From: Campylobacter hyointestinalis subsp. lawsonii
Lineage (GTDB): Bacteria; Campylobacterota; Campylobacteria; Campylobacterales; Campylobacteraceae
Assembly: GCF_013372165.1 (NCBI RefSeq)
Contig: NZ_CP053828.1
Span: forward strand, 124,001-188,000
Reading direction: 5' to 3'
DNA: 64,000 nucleotides
Below are positions 26,758-34,895 of the stretch, piece after piece. Under the pieces are notes generated by a model. That model was not told the DNA's origin and ran no database searches. It saw nothing but the letters and a program-made list of their open reading frames with translations. Position 1 is the stretch's first letter, and each line of letters starts with the position of its first letter. A program made the position numbers and the translations under genes.

Positions 26758-28350
26758 ATGGGATTTAGGATCAACACAAACATCGGTGCTATGAACGCAC
26801 ACGCAAACTCTGTCATAACCAACCGCAACCTTGATAGCTCTTTAGGTAAGCTTAGCTCAGGTCTTCGTATCCAGTCAGCTGCTGATGACGCTTCAGGTAT
26901 GAGTATCGCTGATAGTCTTAGGGCTCAAGCAAATGGTCTTGGTCAAGCTATCAAAAATGGTAATGATGCTATCGGTATAGTTCAAACAGCTGATAAAGCT
27001 ATGGACGAACAAATCAAAATTCTTGACACTATCAAAACCAAAGCTATCCAAGCAGCACAAGATGGTCAAAACGCCGACTCACGTCGTGCTCTTCAAAACG
27101 ACATCTCAAGACTCCTTGAAGAGCTTGACAACATAGCTAAAACTACAAGTTTCAACGGACAAAAACTTCTAAACGGAAATTTCTCTAATAAAGAGTTCCA
27201 AATAGGTGCTTACTCAAATGAAACTGTTAAAGTAAATATCGGCTCGACTGAATCAGGTAAAATCGGCTATACTCGTTTTGAAACTACAGGAAATATAGCT
27301 TTTGATAAGAGTGGAGCTGCTGTAGGTATGAATGATTTGACTATTAAATTTAGCGGAGTTGATGGCTACCCTACTGGTTATGCCTTTGAAAAGATTTCTA
27401 AAACAGTCTTAGATAAAGATGGTCTAAAAGCAGTAGCTGATGCTATAAATAGAGTAAGTGATAAAACTGGCATAAAAGCAAATGTAAATAATAAGCTGAC
27501 TTTATCTAATGTAGTCGGTACTGGTCAAATAGCAAATTTACGTATAAATAATGTCAATATCGGGACTATAGATACAAAGAGTGGAGACTCTGATGGAGTT
27601 CTAGTAAATGCCATAAATAAAGTAAAAGATCAAACCGGAGTTGAAGCATCTGTAGAAAACGGAAGATTAACACTTATAGCAAAAGATGGCAGAGCCATAA
27701 AAATAGCTGCTTCATCAAAACTCTCTGTTGCCGCTGGGTATAAAGGCAACATTAGCCTTATGGGCTTTGGAGTTAAAGGTGAGCAATCATCTGCAATTAC
27801 AGTCTTAGGGCATCTTACCTTTATACGTCAAGATGCTAGAGATATAAGAGTTGTATTCTCAACAGATAAGAATGGTGCGGGTGCTGCAAGACATGGTTTT
27901 TCTAAGGAAGCTGGACTTAATGGCTCAAAAATGGCACAAGCTTCAGTAACTCTTAAAGATATGAACTCAGGAACAATAAGCTCAAAAGTAGCTATGGCAA
28001 TGGGTTTTTATGATACTAATAATCTAGATAAAATGGCAAACGCTCAACAAGGCGGTGTAAATACATTTACTGGTGCTCAAGCTATGATAGATATCGCTGA
28101 ATCAGCTCAAAAGATGTTAGATAGCATTCGTTCAGACCTTGGTTCGGTACAAAATCAGCTAGTAAGTACGATAAATAATATCACCGTTACTAGAGTAAAT
28201 GTTGCATCAGCAGAAAGCCAAATCCGTGATGTTGATTTCGCTGAAGAGAGTGCAAACTTCTCTAAATTTAACATCCTTGCTCAAAGTGGTAGCTACGCGA
28301 TGAGTCAAGCTAACACAGTGCAACAAAATGTCTTGAGACTATTACAATAG
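26758..28350 (+). CDS. flaA: Flagellin
   Basis: Major filament subunit (530 aa), exported through the flagellar type III apparatus. The conserved N-terminal D0/D1 region (GFRINTNIGAMNAHANSVIT to about residue 170) and C-terminal D1/D0 region (ending SQANTVQQNVLRLLQ) flank a variable middle of about 270 residues. AAAGGA lies 7 bases before the ATG. The gene has its own sigma-28 promoter and a hairpin-rich 3' end. Only one flagellin gene is here, whereas many Campylobacter have flaA and flaB in tandem. It is bracketed by near-identical direct repeats, giving scope for recombination. Confidence 0.96.
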   Translation: MGFRINTNIGAMNAHANSVITNRNLDSSLGKLSSGLRIQSAADDASGMSIADSLRAQANGLGQAIKNGNDAIGIVQTADKAMDEQIKILDTIKTKAIQAAQDGQNADSRRALQNDISRLLEELDNIAKTTSFNGQKLLNGNFSNKEFQIGAYSNETVKVNIGSTESGKIGYTRFETTGNIAFDKSGAAVGMNDLTIKFSGVDGYPTGYAFEKISKTVLDKDGLKAVADAINRVSDKTGIKANVNNKLTLSNVVGTGQIANLRINNVNIGTIDTKSGDSDGVLVNAINKVKDQTGVEASVENGRLTLIAKDGRAIKIAASSKLSVAAGYKGNISLMGFGVKGEQSSAITVLGHLTFIRQDARDIRVVFSTDKNGAGAARHGFSKEAGLNGSKMAQASVTLKDMNSGTISSKVAMAMGFYDTNNLDKMANAQQGGVNTFTGAQAMIDIAESAQKMLDSIRSDLGSVQNQLVSTINNITVTRVNVASAESQIRDVDFAEESANFSKFNILAQSGSYAMSQANTVQQNVLRLLQ

Positions 28351-28357
28351 TTTCAAG

Positions 28358-28455
28358 CGTTTCTGTGAAAACGTTCTTAGATTACTTCAGTAATCTAAGG
28401 TTGTTTCTGTGAAAACGTATTAAGATTGCGATCTTAATCGTTTCTGTGAAAATGT
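28358..28455 (+). repeat. Three tandem repeat-hairpin units after flaA
   Basis: A 17-base core of the form cgtttctgtgaaaacgt occurs at 28358, 28402 and 28439, each followed by a perfect or strong hairpin. These are CTTAGATTAC/GTAATCTAAG (28376-28399, loop TTCA), ATTAAGAT/ATCTTAAT (28419-28438, loop TGCG) and the terminator at 28470. Units 2 and 3 match over 27 bases with two differences. The array begins 8 bases after the flaA stop, so it lies in the 3' untranslated part of the mRNA. Confidence 0.9.
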
Positions 28456-28469
28456 ATTAAGACTGCTTC

Positions 28470-28495
28470 AAAGCTGGGGTTTTCTCCAGCTTTTT
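28470..28495 (+). terminator. Terminator of flaA
   Basis: Stem AAAGCTGG/CCAGCTTT, reinforced inside by a further G-C pair, followed by TTTTT. It closes the tandem repeat array. Confidence 0.88.
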
Positions 28496-28541
28496 AAATT
28501 TAGTAATAATTTATGTTTTTTTAACGCACGAACAAAGTCCC

Positions 28542-28648
28542 ATAAACCTGTGCAAAGCACAGCAACTTCTAAGCTTTTTCAAGGGGTTAGGGGTTGTTAA
28601 GGGGGAAGGGGTAGCGACTGCTAAAAAAGCGTCCCCCTTCCCACTTAA
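28542..28648 (+). repeat. 107-bp hairpin repeat, copy B (downstream of flaA)
   Basis: Same orientation as copies A and C, from ATAAACCTGTGCAAAGCACA to CCCACTTAA. It differs from copy A by G to A in the small hairpin loop, ATAAG to CTAAG, and one base in the right arm. The long arm pair TTAAGGGGGAAGGGG with CCCCTTCCCACTTAA has one mismatch. Confidence 0.93.
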
Positions 28649-28660
28649 ATTTTTACCTAC

Positions 28661-28706
28661 TTTTGACTTCGCAGCTGAGCAAAGCCCAGCTTTGCGACCA
28701 AAGTTT
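28661..28706. repeat. 46-bp hairpin module, unit 1
   Basis: Begins TTTTGACTTCGC and ends GCGACCAAAGTTT. Folded as CGC-AGCTG-a-GC-aaa-GC-c-CAGCT-tt-GCG. It has the same length and outer sequence as unit 2 at 28872-28917; all six differences fall on paired positions and keep the pairing. Confidence 0.88.
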
Positions 28707-28722
28707 TTTTTAAATTCTTTTC

Positions 28723-28781
28723 TTTAAGGGACAGGGGAAACTAAAATTTGAAAGCCAAAACAGTTTCCCCTATCCCTTAAA
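28723..28781. repeat. Long inverted repeat between flaA repeats
   Basis: Arms TTTAAGGGACAGGGGAAACT (28723-28742) and AGTTTCCCCTATCCCTTAAA (28762-28781), 20 bp with one mismatch around a 19-base loop. It resembles in style the TTAAGGGGG arms of copies A-C but is a different sequence. Confidence 0.88.
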
Positions 28782-28871
28782 AATCCCAACCTCTTCCCAG
28801 TTTGGCATTTTTATTTTATAAATTTGCCGTGTGAAGAACCAAACACTAAAGTTATCTATCGCGGATTAAAT

Positions 28872-28917
28872 TTTTGACTTCGCAGACGAACAAAGTCCGT
28901 CTTTGCGACCAAAGTTT
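28872..28917. repeat. 46-bp hairpin module, unit 2
   Basis: Folded as CGC-AGACG-a-AC-aaa-GT-c-CGTCT-tt-GCG. Compared with unit 1 it has three changed base pairs (C-G to A-T, T-A to C-G, G-C to A-T) and no unpaired change. Confidence 0.88.
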
Positions 28918-29017
28918 GGCACTTTGGAAACGCACTAAAGTTAAGTATCCGACTATCGCGGATTAAATTTAGGTTTTTGACTTCGCATTGAAGCTACACT
29001 CGCCCACCTAAAATTTT

Positions 29018-29132
29018 ATAAACCTGTGCGAAGCACAGCAACTTATAAGCTTTTTCAAGGGGTTAGGGGTTGTTAAGGGGGAAGGGGTAGCGACTGCTAA
29101 AAAAGCGTCCCCCTTCCCCCTTAAGTAAATTT
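29018..29132 (+). repeat. 115-bp hairpin repeat, copy C (downstream of flaA)
   Basis: Same orientation as copies A and B. Here the long arms TTAAGGGGGAAGGGG and CCCCTTCCCCCTTAA pair perfectly over 15 bp. It shares the trailing CTTAAGTAAATTT with copy A, whereas copy B departs after CTTAA. Confidence 0.93.
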
Positions 29133-29195
29133 AAGCTACAACACATTAAAAGTATCTTAAAATCGTAATCAAATTTTAAACTGCAAGGTATAAAT

Positions 29196-29288
29196 ATGAG
29201 CGATTTTTCTTTCGATTTTGAGAAAGGCGAATTTGTGCTAGAGGTCTCAAAAAGAATTTCAAAAAATCTCTCTTGTTATTTATTTTAA
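29196..29288 (+). CDS. Short ORF, possibly a truncated gene
   Basis: A 30-codon frame starting MSDFSFDFEKGEFVLEVSKR and ending SCYLF, with AAGG 8 bases before the ATG. Its 3' end overlaps the last codons of convergent fliY by 9 bases. The mixed acidic and hydrophobic start looks like the beginning of a real protein, but I recognise no family, and the abrupt end suggests a truncated relic left when the repeats and fliY region were joined. It may not be expressed. Confidence 0.35.
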   Translation: MSDFSFDFEKGEFVLEVSKRISKNLSCYLF

Positions 29289-30116
29289 TTGTTCAAGTCT
29301 CTCTTTTTTACTACCTATTTCAGTGATCTGAACTCCAAAGTTTCCATCTATGATAACGACTTCGCCAAGAGCAACCGGTTTATCGCCTATAAGAACTTCT
29401 AAAGGATCATTTGCTAGTTGATTTAGTTCTATAACAGATCCTATATCCATGGATAATACATCTTTTAGTAACATTTTTTTAGATCCTATCCTAACTCTTA
29501 TAGGAAGTCTTACGTCCATGATAAGACCTATATTTTTTATTTCATCTGCTATTTCAATCTTATGAGTTCCTGATTCTTTATTTGCGCCGTGAGCTGGTTT
29601 ATTAAAATACTTATCAAAAGCCAAATCCACAACTATACCTAATTGCTCATTTAGTGATTCTATATTTGCCGTATATAAAAATAGTTTTTGATATGAGCTA
29701 AGATCTAAAACCCCTGATTCGTCTAAAAATACTACTTTTGTAACTTCAAAATTTAGCTTTGGAAGTTCTTTTTGTGCATTTAAATTTGTAGATACGGCAC
29801 TCATTATATTTGAAAATATCTCTTTGCTAGCGTCTAGTTCGTCGTCTCCTATATTTTCATTTCCGCTAAGCTCTTCTTCTCCTAACATATAATCATTTAT
29901 AGCACTGATGAGTAGTGGGGAAGCTAGTAGAACTATTTTTGCATCCATATCTCCGCTTACGCTTACATTTGCCATGACTACTGGAGGTTTTATCCCGTTT
30001 TGTTTATCTGCATCGAATTCGCCGATATCAGTGAGATTTAAAGTATGACCAGTTAGCCCCTCTACGGTAGTTCTTGTCTCGCTTACAAATACTTCTAAAA
30101 ATTTATTCATCATCAT
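29280..30116 (-). CDS. fliY: Flagellar motor switch protein FliY
   Basis: Switch-complex protein (278 aa) of the FliY/FliN type at the base of the flagellum, with a C-terminal SPOA (FliN) domain covering about the last 80 residues (VRLPIRVRIGSKKMLLKDVL, PVALGEVVIIDGNFGVQI). The middle resembles the CheC/FliY phosphatase-like fold. Three consecutive ATGs are possible starts, all within the end of fliM; I list the first. Partner of FliM encoded just upstream. Confidence 0.93.
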   Translation of the reverse strand: MMMNKFLEVFVSETRTTVEGLTGHTLNLTDIGEFDADKQNGIKPPVVMANVSVSGDMDAKIVLLASPLLISAINDYMLGEEELSGNENIGDDELDASKEIFSNIMSAVSTNLNAQKELPKLNFEVTKVVFLDESGVLDLSSYQKLFLYTANIESLNEQLGIVVDLAFDKYFNKPAHGANKESGTHKIEIADEIKNIGLIMDVRLPIRVRIGSKKMLLKDVLSMDIGSVIELNQLANDPLEVLIGDKPVALGEVVIIDGNFGVQITEIGSKKERLEQLK

Positions 30117-31200
30117 CTTCTTCCTCTACTTCTTCTTCGGTTTGCTCTTGATATCCCATGATTTTAGCTTTTCTCTCTTCTTCATATTGTTCTAATATCG
30201 ATTTTATCTCGTCTTTATCGGTTTTGATAAGCTCTTCTATCTTTATGGATTTTCTAAATCTATGAAGTCCAATTTGTGCTAAAAATACATCTTTTTTATC
30301 TATACAAACTATTGCTTTATCATCGGCACTTCTATCAAGTCTTAAGATATCGCCCTCTTTTAAATTTAAAAACTCATTTACACTGATAACTGTTTTTCCT
30401 AAAATCGCTTCATATAGGACTTCTGCGCGACCGATGAGTGTTTTTAGCTCTTTGTTACGACTTTTTTTAGCACTTGTTTCTCCAAGCATTATATCACGAT
30501 TTGCTAGGCGACTTAAAATCGGCTCTAAATAGATCACGGGATAACATAAATTTATCATTCCGCTTGAGTTTCCGATGATGATCTCCATAACTACCATTAT
30601 GACTATTTCATTTTGACTGACGATCTGAACGACATTTGGTGAGCTCTCTTTGGCTTCGACGTTTGGATACATATCAGTTATCATTGACCAACTCTCTTTT
30701 AGGCGTTGCATCATTATGCGAAGTATAGCATCAAGTAGGTTTATCTCGATATCAGTAAGCTCTCTGTTGCTTTCAAAGCCATCTCCATTTCCGCCTAGAA
30801 GACGATCTATCATAGGAAAAGCAATACTCGGATTTATCTCTAAAACGCAGTTTCCATCAAGCGGTTTTATAGAAAATACATTAAAGCTAGTCGGACTTGG
30901 CAAACTCATCAAAAACTCGCCATAAGTCATTTGATCCACGCTGTGAAGTCTTATTTCGACTATACTTCTCATAATGCTTGAAATTTGACTAGCAAGATTT
31001 CGTGCAAGCTTATCGTGTATGCCTTTTACCGCTCGTAGCTGCTCTTTACTAACACGATTTGGTCTTTTGAAATCATAGATTATTACTTGTTTTGGATCTC
31101 CTGGATGTAAATTTACTTCGGTGGTAGTAGCAGTATCTCCGTCTTCATCGACTGCTTGCAAAAGGGCATCGATCTCTTCTTGACTTAAAATATCAGCCAT
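30103..31200 (-). CDS. fliM: Flagellar motor switch protein FliM
   Basis: Switch protein (365 aa) that binds phosphorylated CheY and sets rotation direction. The N-terminal ILSQEEIDALLQAV is the CheY-binding motif; a CheC-like middle domain and a C-terminal SPOA domain follow. The C-terminus is strongly acidic (EEEVEEEDDDE), which is unusual but lies in a region overlapping the fliY start. It begins where fliA ends, sharing one base. Confidence 0.94.
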   Translation of the reverse strand: MADILSQEEIDALLQAVDEDGDTATTTEVNLHPGDPKQVIIYDFKRPNRVSKEQLRAVKGIHDKLARNLASQISSIMRSIVEIRLHSVDQMTYGEFLMSLPSPTSFNVFSIKPLDGNCVLEINPSIAFPMIDRLLGGNGDGFESNRELTDIEINLLDAILRIMMQRLKESWSMITDMYPNVEAKESSPNVVQIVSQNEIVIMVVMEIIIGNSSGMINLCYPVIYLEPILSRLANRDIMLGETSAKKSRNKELKTLIGRAEVLYEAILGKTVISVNEFLNLKEGDILRLDRSADDKAIVCIDKKDVFLAQIGLHRFRKSIKIEELIKTDKDEIKSILEQYEEERKAKIMGYQEQTEEEVEEEDDDE

Positions 31201-31904
31201 TAAAACCCTAGCCTTTCTCTGATTTTTGTTATGAGCCTTTTATGAATTTGACTAATTCTCGACTCTGTTATACCTAAAATTTCACTCATCTCTTTTAAAT
31301 TTAACTCTTCATAATAATAAAGTTGGATAATCGTCTGCTCACGCTCATCAAAATCTTCTAAAACTTCTGTTATTTTTTCTATAAGTTCGTCTTTTTCTAT
31401 CTTTGATTCTACATTTGCATCACTAAGAAGCTGGGATTGTTCGTCTATAGGAAGTACCGCAGATACATCACTTAAATTTCTAGCCTCTCTGATTTTGCTC
31501 TCTTCGATACCTAGTAAATTTGCTAAATAATCATCACCTGGTTCGCATTCAAATTTATTAAAATATTCATCGATTGCGTTATCTATCTCTTTTATGAGTT
31601 TTCTATTGCCTCTGCTTATAAAATCCAAACTTCTTAGATAATCAAGCATAGAGCCATAAACTCTTTGTTTTACATATCCCCAAAAATTATCATTTTGCTC
31701 TTTATCATAAGTGCGAGAAAGTTTTACCATAGCAGCAGCTCCTACGCTGATCAAATCACTCACATCTATAGAGCTAGGAAGTCTAGCTTTTAGTTTAAAT
31801 GCCATAGCTTTTAGTGCTGGCATATATGCTACTACAAGATCATCTTGCTCTTTTTTTATAGCATTTTTATATGCGTCAAGCTGCTTTTGCTTTAACTCGT
31901 TCAT
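31200..31904 (-). CDS. fliA: RNA polymerase sigma-28 factor FliA
   Basis: Flagellar sigma factor (234 aa) for late genes such as flaA. Region 2 is visible in SVGAAAMVKLSRTYD and the VKQRVYGSMLDYLRSLD segment, and region 4 helix-turn-helix in LKEMSEILGITESRISQIHK. It overlaps the 3' end of the small membrane protein gene by 29 bases and runs into fliM. Its target promoter lies 3.2 kb away at 26671-26697. Confidence 0.95.
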   Translation of the reverse strand: MNELKQKQLDAYKNAIKKEQDDLVVAYMPALKAMAFKLKARLPSSIDVSDLISVGAAAMVKLSRTYDKEQNDNFWGYVKQRVYGSMLDYLRSLDFISRGNRKLIKEIDNAIDEYFNKFECEPGDDYLANLLGIEESKIREARNLSDVSAVLPIDEQSQLLSDANVESKIEKDELIEKITEVLEDFDEREQTIIQLYYYEELNLKEMSEILGITESRISQIHKRLITKIRERLGF

Positions 31905-32238
31905 GCTTTTTGCTCTGTTTTTTTAATATTGTTTTTGGATCAAGCGGGGTACTTATAATGCTTTCTATCCGTTTTTCTCTAAGTCCTAGTTCGTCTATGA
32001 GATAGTTATTGACATCTTCGTATTCTTCTTTGTTAAAGTATTTTTCACCTATTTTATTTGCATCGACGTAATTCATAATAACAATATGTACCATAAGATA
32101 GAAAAATAGTGTTATAAGCAGCGTATAAAGGACGAGTTCTGTTGGGTCAGTCGCTTTTAAGATCACAAAAACTAGTCCCATAAAAAAGCCGCAAACCGTA
32201 AAAAAAGCTATAAAATTATCTGTTTTCAATTTATCCAA
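31876..32238 (-). CDS. Small membrane protein of the flhG-fliA interval
   Basis: A 120-aa protein with two hydrophobic helices in the first 60 residues (AFFTVCGFFMGLVFVIL and VLYTLLITLFFYLMVHIVIM) and a basic cytosolic tail. The corresponding position in C. jejuni is held by Cj0062c, of unknown role. The start is a TTG, 5 bases after flhG. Position among flagellar regulators hints at a flagellar role, not shown. Confidence 0.8.
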   Translation of the reverse strand: MDKLKTDNFIAFFTVCGFFMGLVFVILKATDPTELVLYTLLITLFFYLMVHIVIMNYVDANKIGEKYFNKEEYEDVNNYLIDELGLREKRIESIISTPLDPKTILKKQSKKHERVKAKAA

Positions 32239-32243
32239 CCTAG

Positions 32244-33110
32244 TTAAAATTGTTCTACTAGACGCTTAAAAAAGCCGCCGAAGCTTCTATCTTCTTTGTC
32301 GCTAAGCACTTTTCGTTCCAATTTATAAAGAAGTTTGCTTGCCGCCTTTTTTAGCTCTATACTAGGGCCTATATGAGGAGCGTCATCACTAAATAAAGTT
32401 CTTTGTTTTATGCTCTTTGATATTATCTTATCTGCTTCGATGTATCCAAGAAGATCTAAATTTAATTCATTTTTGATATTTAATTTCGCTACTTTTTTTA
32501 TATTTTCATAAATTTTTATCGCTTCAGACTCATTTTTTACCATATTTAGTAGCATAAAAATATCTTTTTTCATTTTAGAAGTGATTTTTATAGTAGCGTA
32601 AGCATCTGTTATGGCTGCTGGGTCTGGCACTGTGACTACTATGATCTCATCACAAGCATTTAAAAATAGCTGTGTATTTAAACCTATCCCAGCTCCAGTA
32701 TCTATGATAAGAAAATCAAATTCATCAAGAGAATTTGCTTCTTCTAAAAACTTTTCCATTAGAAATTGATCATTAAATTTAAATATCTCATCACCGCTGT
32801 CTCCTGGTATGAGCGTAAGTCCTTCTTTTACTTGTATCAAGATATCGCTAAGTGTGCATTCGCCTTTTAAGACATTTAGGATATTTTTTTTTATCTTTAC
32901 ATTTAAGATAACATCTAAATTTGCAAGCCCTATATCTGCATCAAAAAGAGCTATTTTATAACCATTTTTTGCTAGGATATTTGCTAAATTTGCACTGATT
33001 GTGGATTTGCCTACTCCACCCTTACCGCTAGTTACTGCTATAAAGTGAGTTGATTTTTTCGGTTTAGATGGCGCTGACATAAGTTCTCTTAGCTTATCTG
33101 CTTGATCCAT
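32244..33110 (-). CDS. flhG: Flagellar number regulator FlhG (MinD-like ATPase)
   Basis: MinD/ParA-type ATPase (288 aa) that limits flagella to one per pole and in Campylobacter also influences division site choice. The deviant Walker A GKGGVGKSTISANLA, LFDADIGLANLD and FLIIDTGAGI are all present. Three ATGs in a row are possible; the last, at 33110, is 6 bases after AAGGAG and is preferred. The start lies within the last codons of flhF. Confidence 0.94.
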   Translation of the reverse strand: MDQADKLRELMSAPSKPKKSTHFIAVTSGKGGVGKSTISANLANILAKNGYKIALFDADIGLANLDVILNVKIKKNILNVLKGECTLSDILIQVKEGLTLIPGDSGDEIFKFNDQFLMEKFLEEANSLDEFDFLIIDTGAGIGLNTQLFLNACDEIIVVTVPDPAAITDAYATIKITSKMKKDIFMLLNMVKNESEAIKIYENIKKVAKLNIKNELNLDLLGYIEADKIISKSIKQRTLFSDDAPHIGPSIELKKAASKLLYKLERKVLSDKEDRSFGGFFKRLVEQF

Positions 33111-34389
33111 CATCATCTCCTTTGTTAAAACCTTCTAAAACACACTTAACCAAAAATTCGCTTTTTGCCTCTACTATATCATCAGGCACATTTTGTCCTG
33201 TTGAAAAATAGCTAACTGGCGTATTTGTCTCATAAACTAGCGAAAAAACATTTCCAAATATTTTTGTTTCGTCAAATTTAGTTATGATAAGAGTATCTAT
33301 ATCTAAAAATGAAAAATTATCATAAATTTCTAATAAATCTTCTATTTTTGAACCAGCAGAAAGTACTAAATTTACATCTATTTTGGCTCCACTTCCTTTT
33401 AAAAAATTATCAAGTCTAATGAGTTTATCTCTATCATACTGACTACTGCCCATAGTGTCTATGAGTATAAGATCGCAGTTACTCAAACTCTTTAATGCAG
33501 ACTTAAAATCATCTAGTTCTATAGCATCAAGTATAGGTATGCTCATTATCTTAGCATATTGAAACAACTGCTCTACTGCCCCTAGCCTATATGTATCAAG
33601 AGTGATGATTCCTGTTTTATATCTGATATCGCCTGAGTGAGCGAATTTATAAGCAAGTTTTGAAAGAGTCGTAGTTTTTCCAACTCCTGTTGGTCCTACA
33701 AACATCATTATTTTTTGTTTTTTTATGTCTAATTCTGCATTTCTGCAAGGTAGCATATTTCGTAAAAGCGAATAGAAATATCTTTTTACCGCAGTAGGAT
33801 TTGTCTTCATAGAAGTTGGCATATTTTGCACGGTTATCTCTAAGATAGATTTTAGATGCTCGTTTTTCATACCGCTTTGTTTTGCAAGCTTATATATAGT
33901 AGAAAACTCCGGGGGAATGGCTATATCATCTCTATTCTCACTTTTATCGTCCCAGATCATATCTGCGATAAGCGAAATTTTATCATTGAGCTTATTTACT
34001 TGTTTGGCGACGTCTTCTATTTTTTTGTTGTATTCTTCATTTGTGCTTATGTTAGTATTTTGATTTGTATTTATATTTGCGACTTTACTTATCTCTTTTG
34101 CTGCTTCTGAGATATTTAAAAGAACGCTTTCATCGCTTTTTGGTGACTCAGGCAACTTCGTATAAGCAGAAATTTGCTGTTTTATACTCTCTATACTTTC
34201 TTTTGAAGGGGTTGCTTTTTGAGTATCTTCTACGCTTACTAATATCTCATATATTGGTTTTTTGTTTAGAGTTTTTGGCTGAATTTGTTTAGTAGTCACT
34301 AGTATAGCACTCTCGCCGCACTCTTCTTTTGCTTTTTTGAGTGCCGCAATCGCACTCTCGCCAGTAAAGGTTTTAAGCACCGTAGCCAT
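33094..34389 (-). CDS. flhF: Flagellar biosynthesis GTPase FlhF
   Basis: SRP-type GTPase (431 aa) that marks the pole for flagellar assembly and, in Campylobacter, is needed for sigma-54-dependent flagellar genes. A variable, charged N-terminal half is followed by the NG domain: GPTGVGKTTTLSKLA (G1), DTYRLGAVEQL, DTMGSSQYDRD (G3) and ITKFDET (G4). It starts in the last base of folK. Confidence 0.95.
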   Translation of the reverse strand: MATVLKTFTGESAIAALKKAKEECGESAILVTTKQIQPKTLNKKPIYEILVSVEDTQKATPSKESIESIKQQISAYTKLPESPKSDESVLLNISEAAKEISKVANINTNQNTNISTNEEYNKKIEDVAKQVNKLNDKISLIADMIWDDKSENRDDIAIPPEFSTIYKLAKQSGMKNEHLKSILEITVQNMPTSMKTNPTAVKRYFYSLLRNMLPCRNAELDIKKQKIMMFVGPTGVGKTTTLSKLAYKFAHSGDIRYKTGIITLDTYRLGAVEQLFQYAKIMSIPILDAIELDDFKSALKSLSNCDLILIDTMGSSQYDRDKLIRLDNFLKGSGAKIDVNLVLSAGSKIEDLLEIYDNFSFLDIDTLIITKFDETKIFGNVFSLVYETNTPVSYFSTGQNVPDDIVEAKSEFLVKCVLEGFNKGDDDGSSR

Positions 34390-34895
34390 TATATTCCTTT
34401 CATCGATCCCATAGGAATTATCACGCTGAGTCTATCATTTGCTCCTAGATGAGGCAAAATCAGTCTTTGTGAATTTCTAATCTTTTTATCAAAATACAAA
34501 ATATCTATATCAAGAGTTCTTGGAGCGTTTCTAAAGCTTCTAATCCTACCAAAAATTTTCTCATAATGCTGCATAATCTTTAAAACATCAGCAGCATAAA
34601 AAGAAGATTTTACTAGCAAGACCGCATTTAAAAAATCAGCTTGTTTAGTATATCCAAAAGCTCTGTTTTTAAGTATCAAAGAAGACTCTTTTACGAAAAA
34701 TCTTCTATCTTTTTTTAGCTTATACAAAAAAAGCTCAAAGCGTTTTTTTGTATCTCCAACATTTCCTCCGATGCCTAGTAAAAACGAGTTTTTAAATTCA
34801 CTCCCACCACCTTTGAAATTCGGGAAAAAATGCGATCTTACGACGCTTCTAGCTTCATTGCAAATAAATGCGTTATTATAAGATTTTACATCCAT
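34389..34895 (-). CDS. folK: 2-amino-4-hydroxy-6-hydroxymethyldihydropteridine pyrophosphokinase
   Basis: Folate pathway enzyme (168 aa) transferring pyrophosphate from ATP to 6-hydroxymethyl-dihydropterin. Signature RTLDIDILYF with the metal-binding Asp residues is near residue 130, and FLLGIGGNVGDTKKRFE begins the domain. The first 35 residues are an extension before the usual family start. It overlaps the preceding peptidase gene by 20 bases. Confidence 0.92.
   Translation of the reverse strand: MDVKSYNNAFICNEARSVVRSHFFPNFKGGGSEFKNSFLLGIGGNVGDTKKRFELFLYKLKKDRRFFVKESSLILKNRAFGYTKQADFLNAVLLVKSSFYAADVLKIMQHYEKIFGRIRSFRNAPRTLDIDILYFDKKIRNSQRLILPHLGANDRLSVIIPMGSMKGI

Noticed and set aside
28917-28936. 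Possible sigma-54 promoter (TGGCAC followed by GC)
   Set aside because: The GG to GC spacing is 12 instead of 10, and no gene follows on that strand except the 30-codon relic far downstream.
26355-29132. CRISPR array
   Set aside because: The repeats are too few, unevenly spaced, 46-115 bp long and contain long hairpins; no cas genes are present.
30103-30200. Acidic C-terminus of FliM as a frameshift product
   Set aside because: The frame is open, the tail is simple Glu/Asp-rich, and it overlaps the fliY start in the usual way; no alternative conserved tail is visible in other frames.
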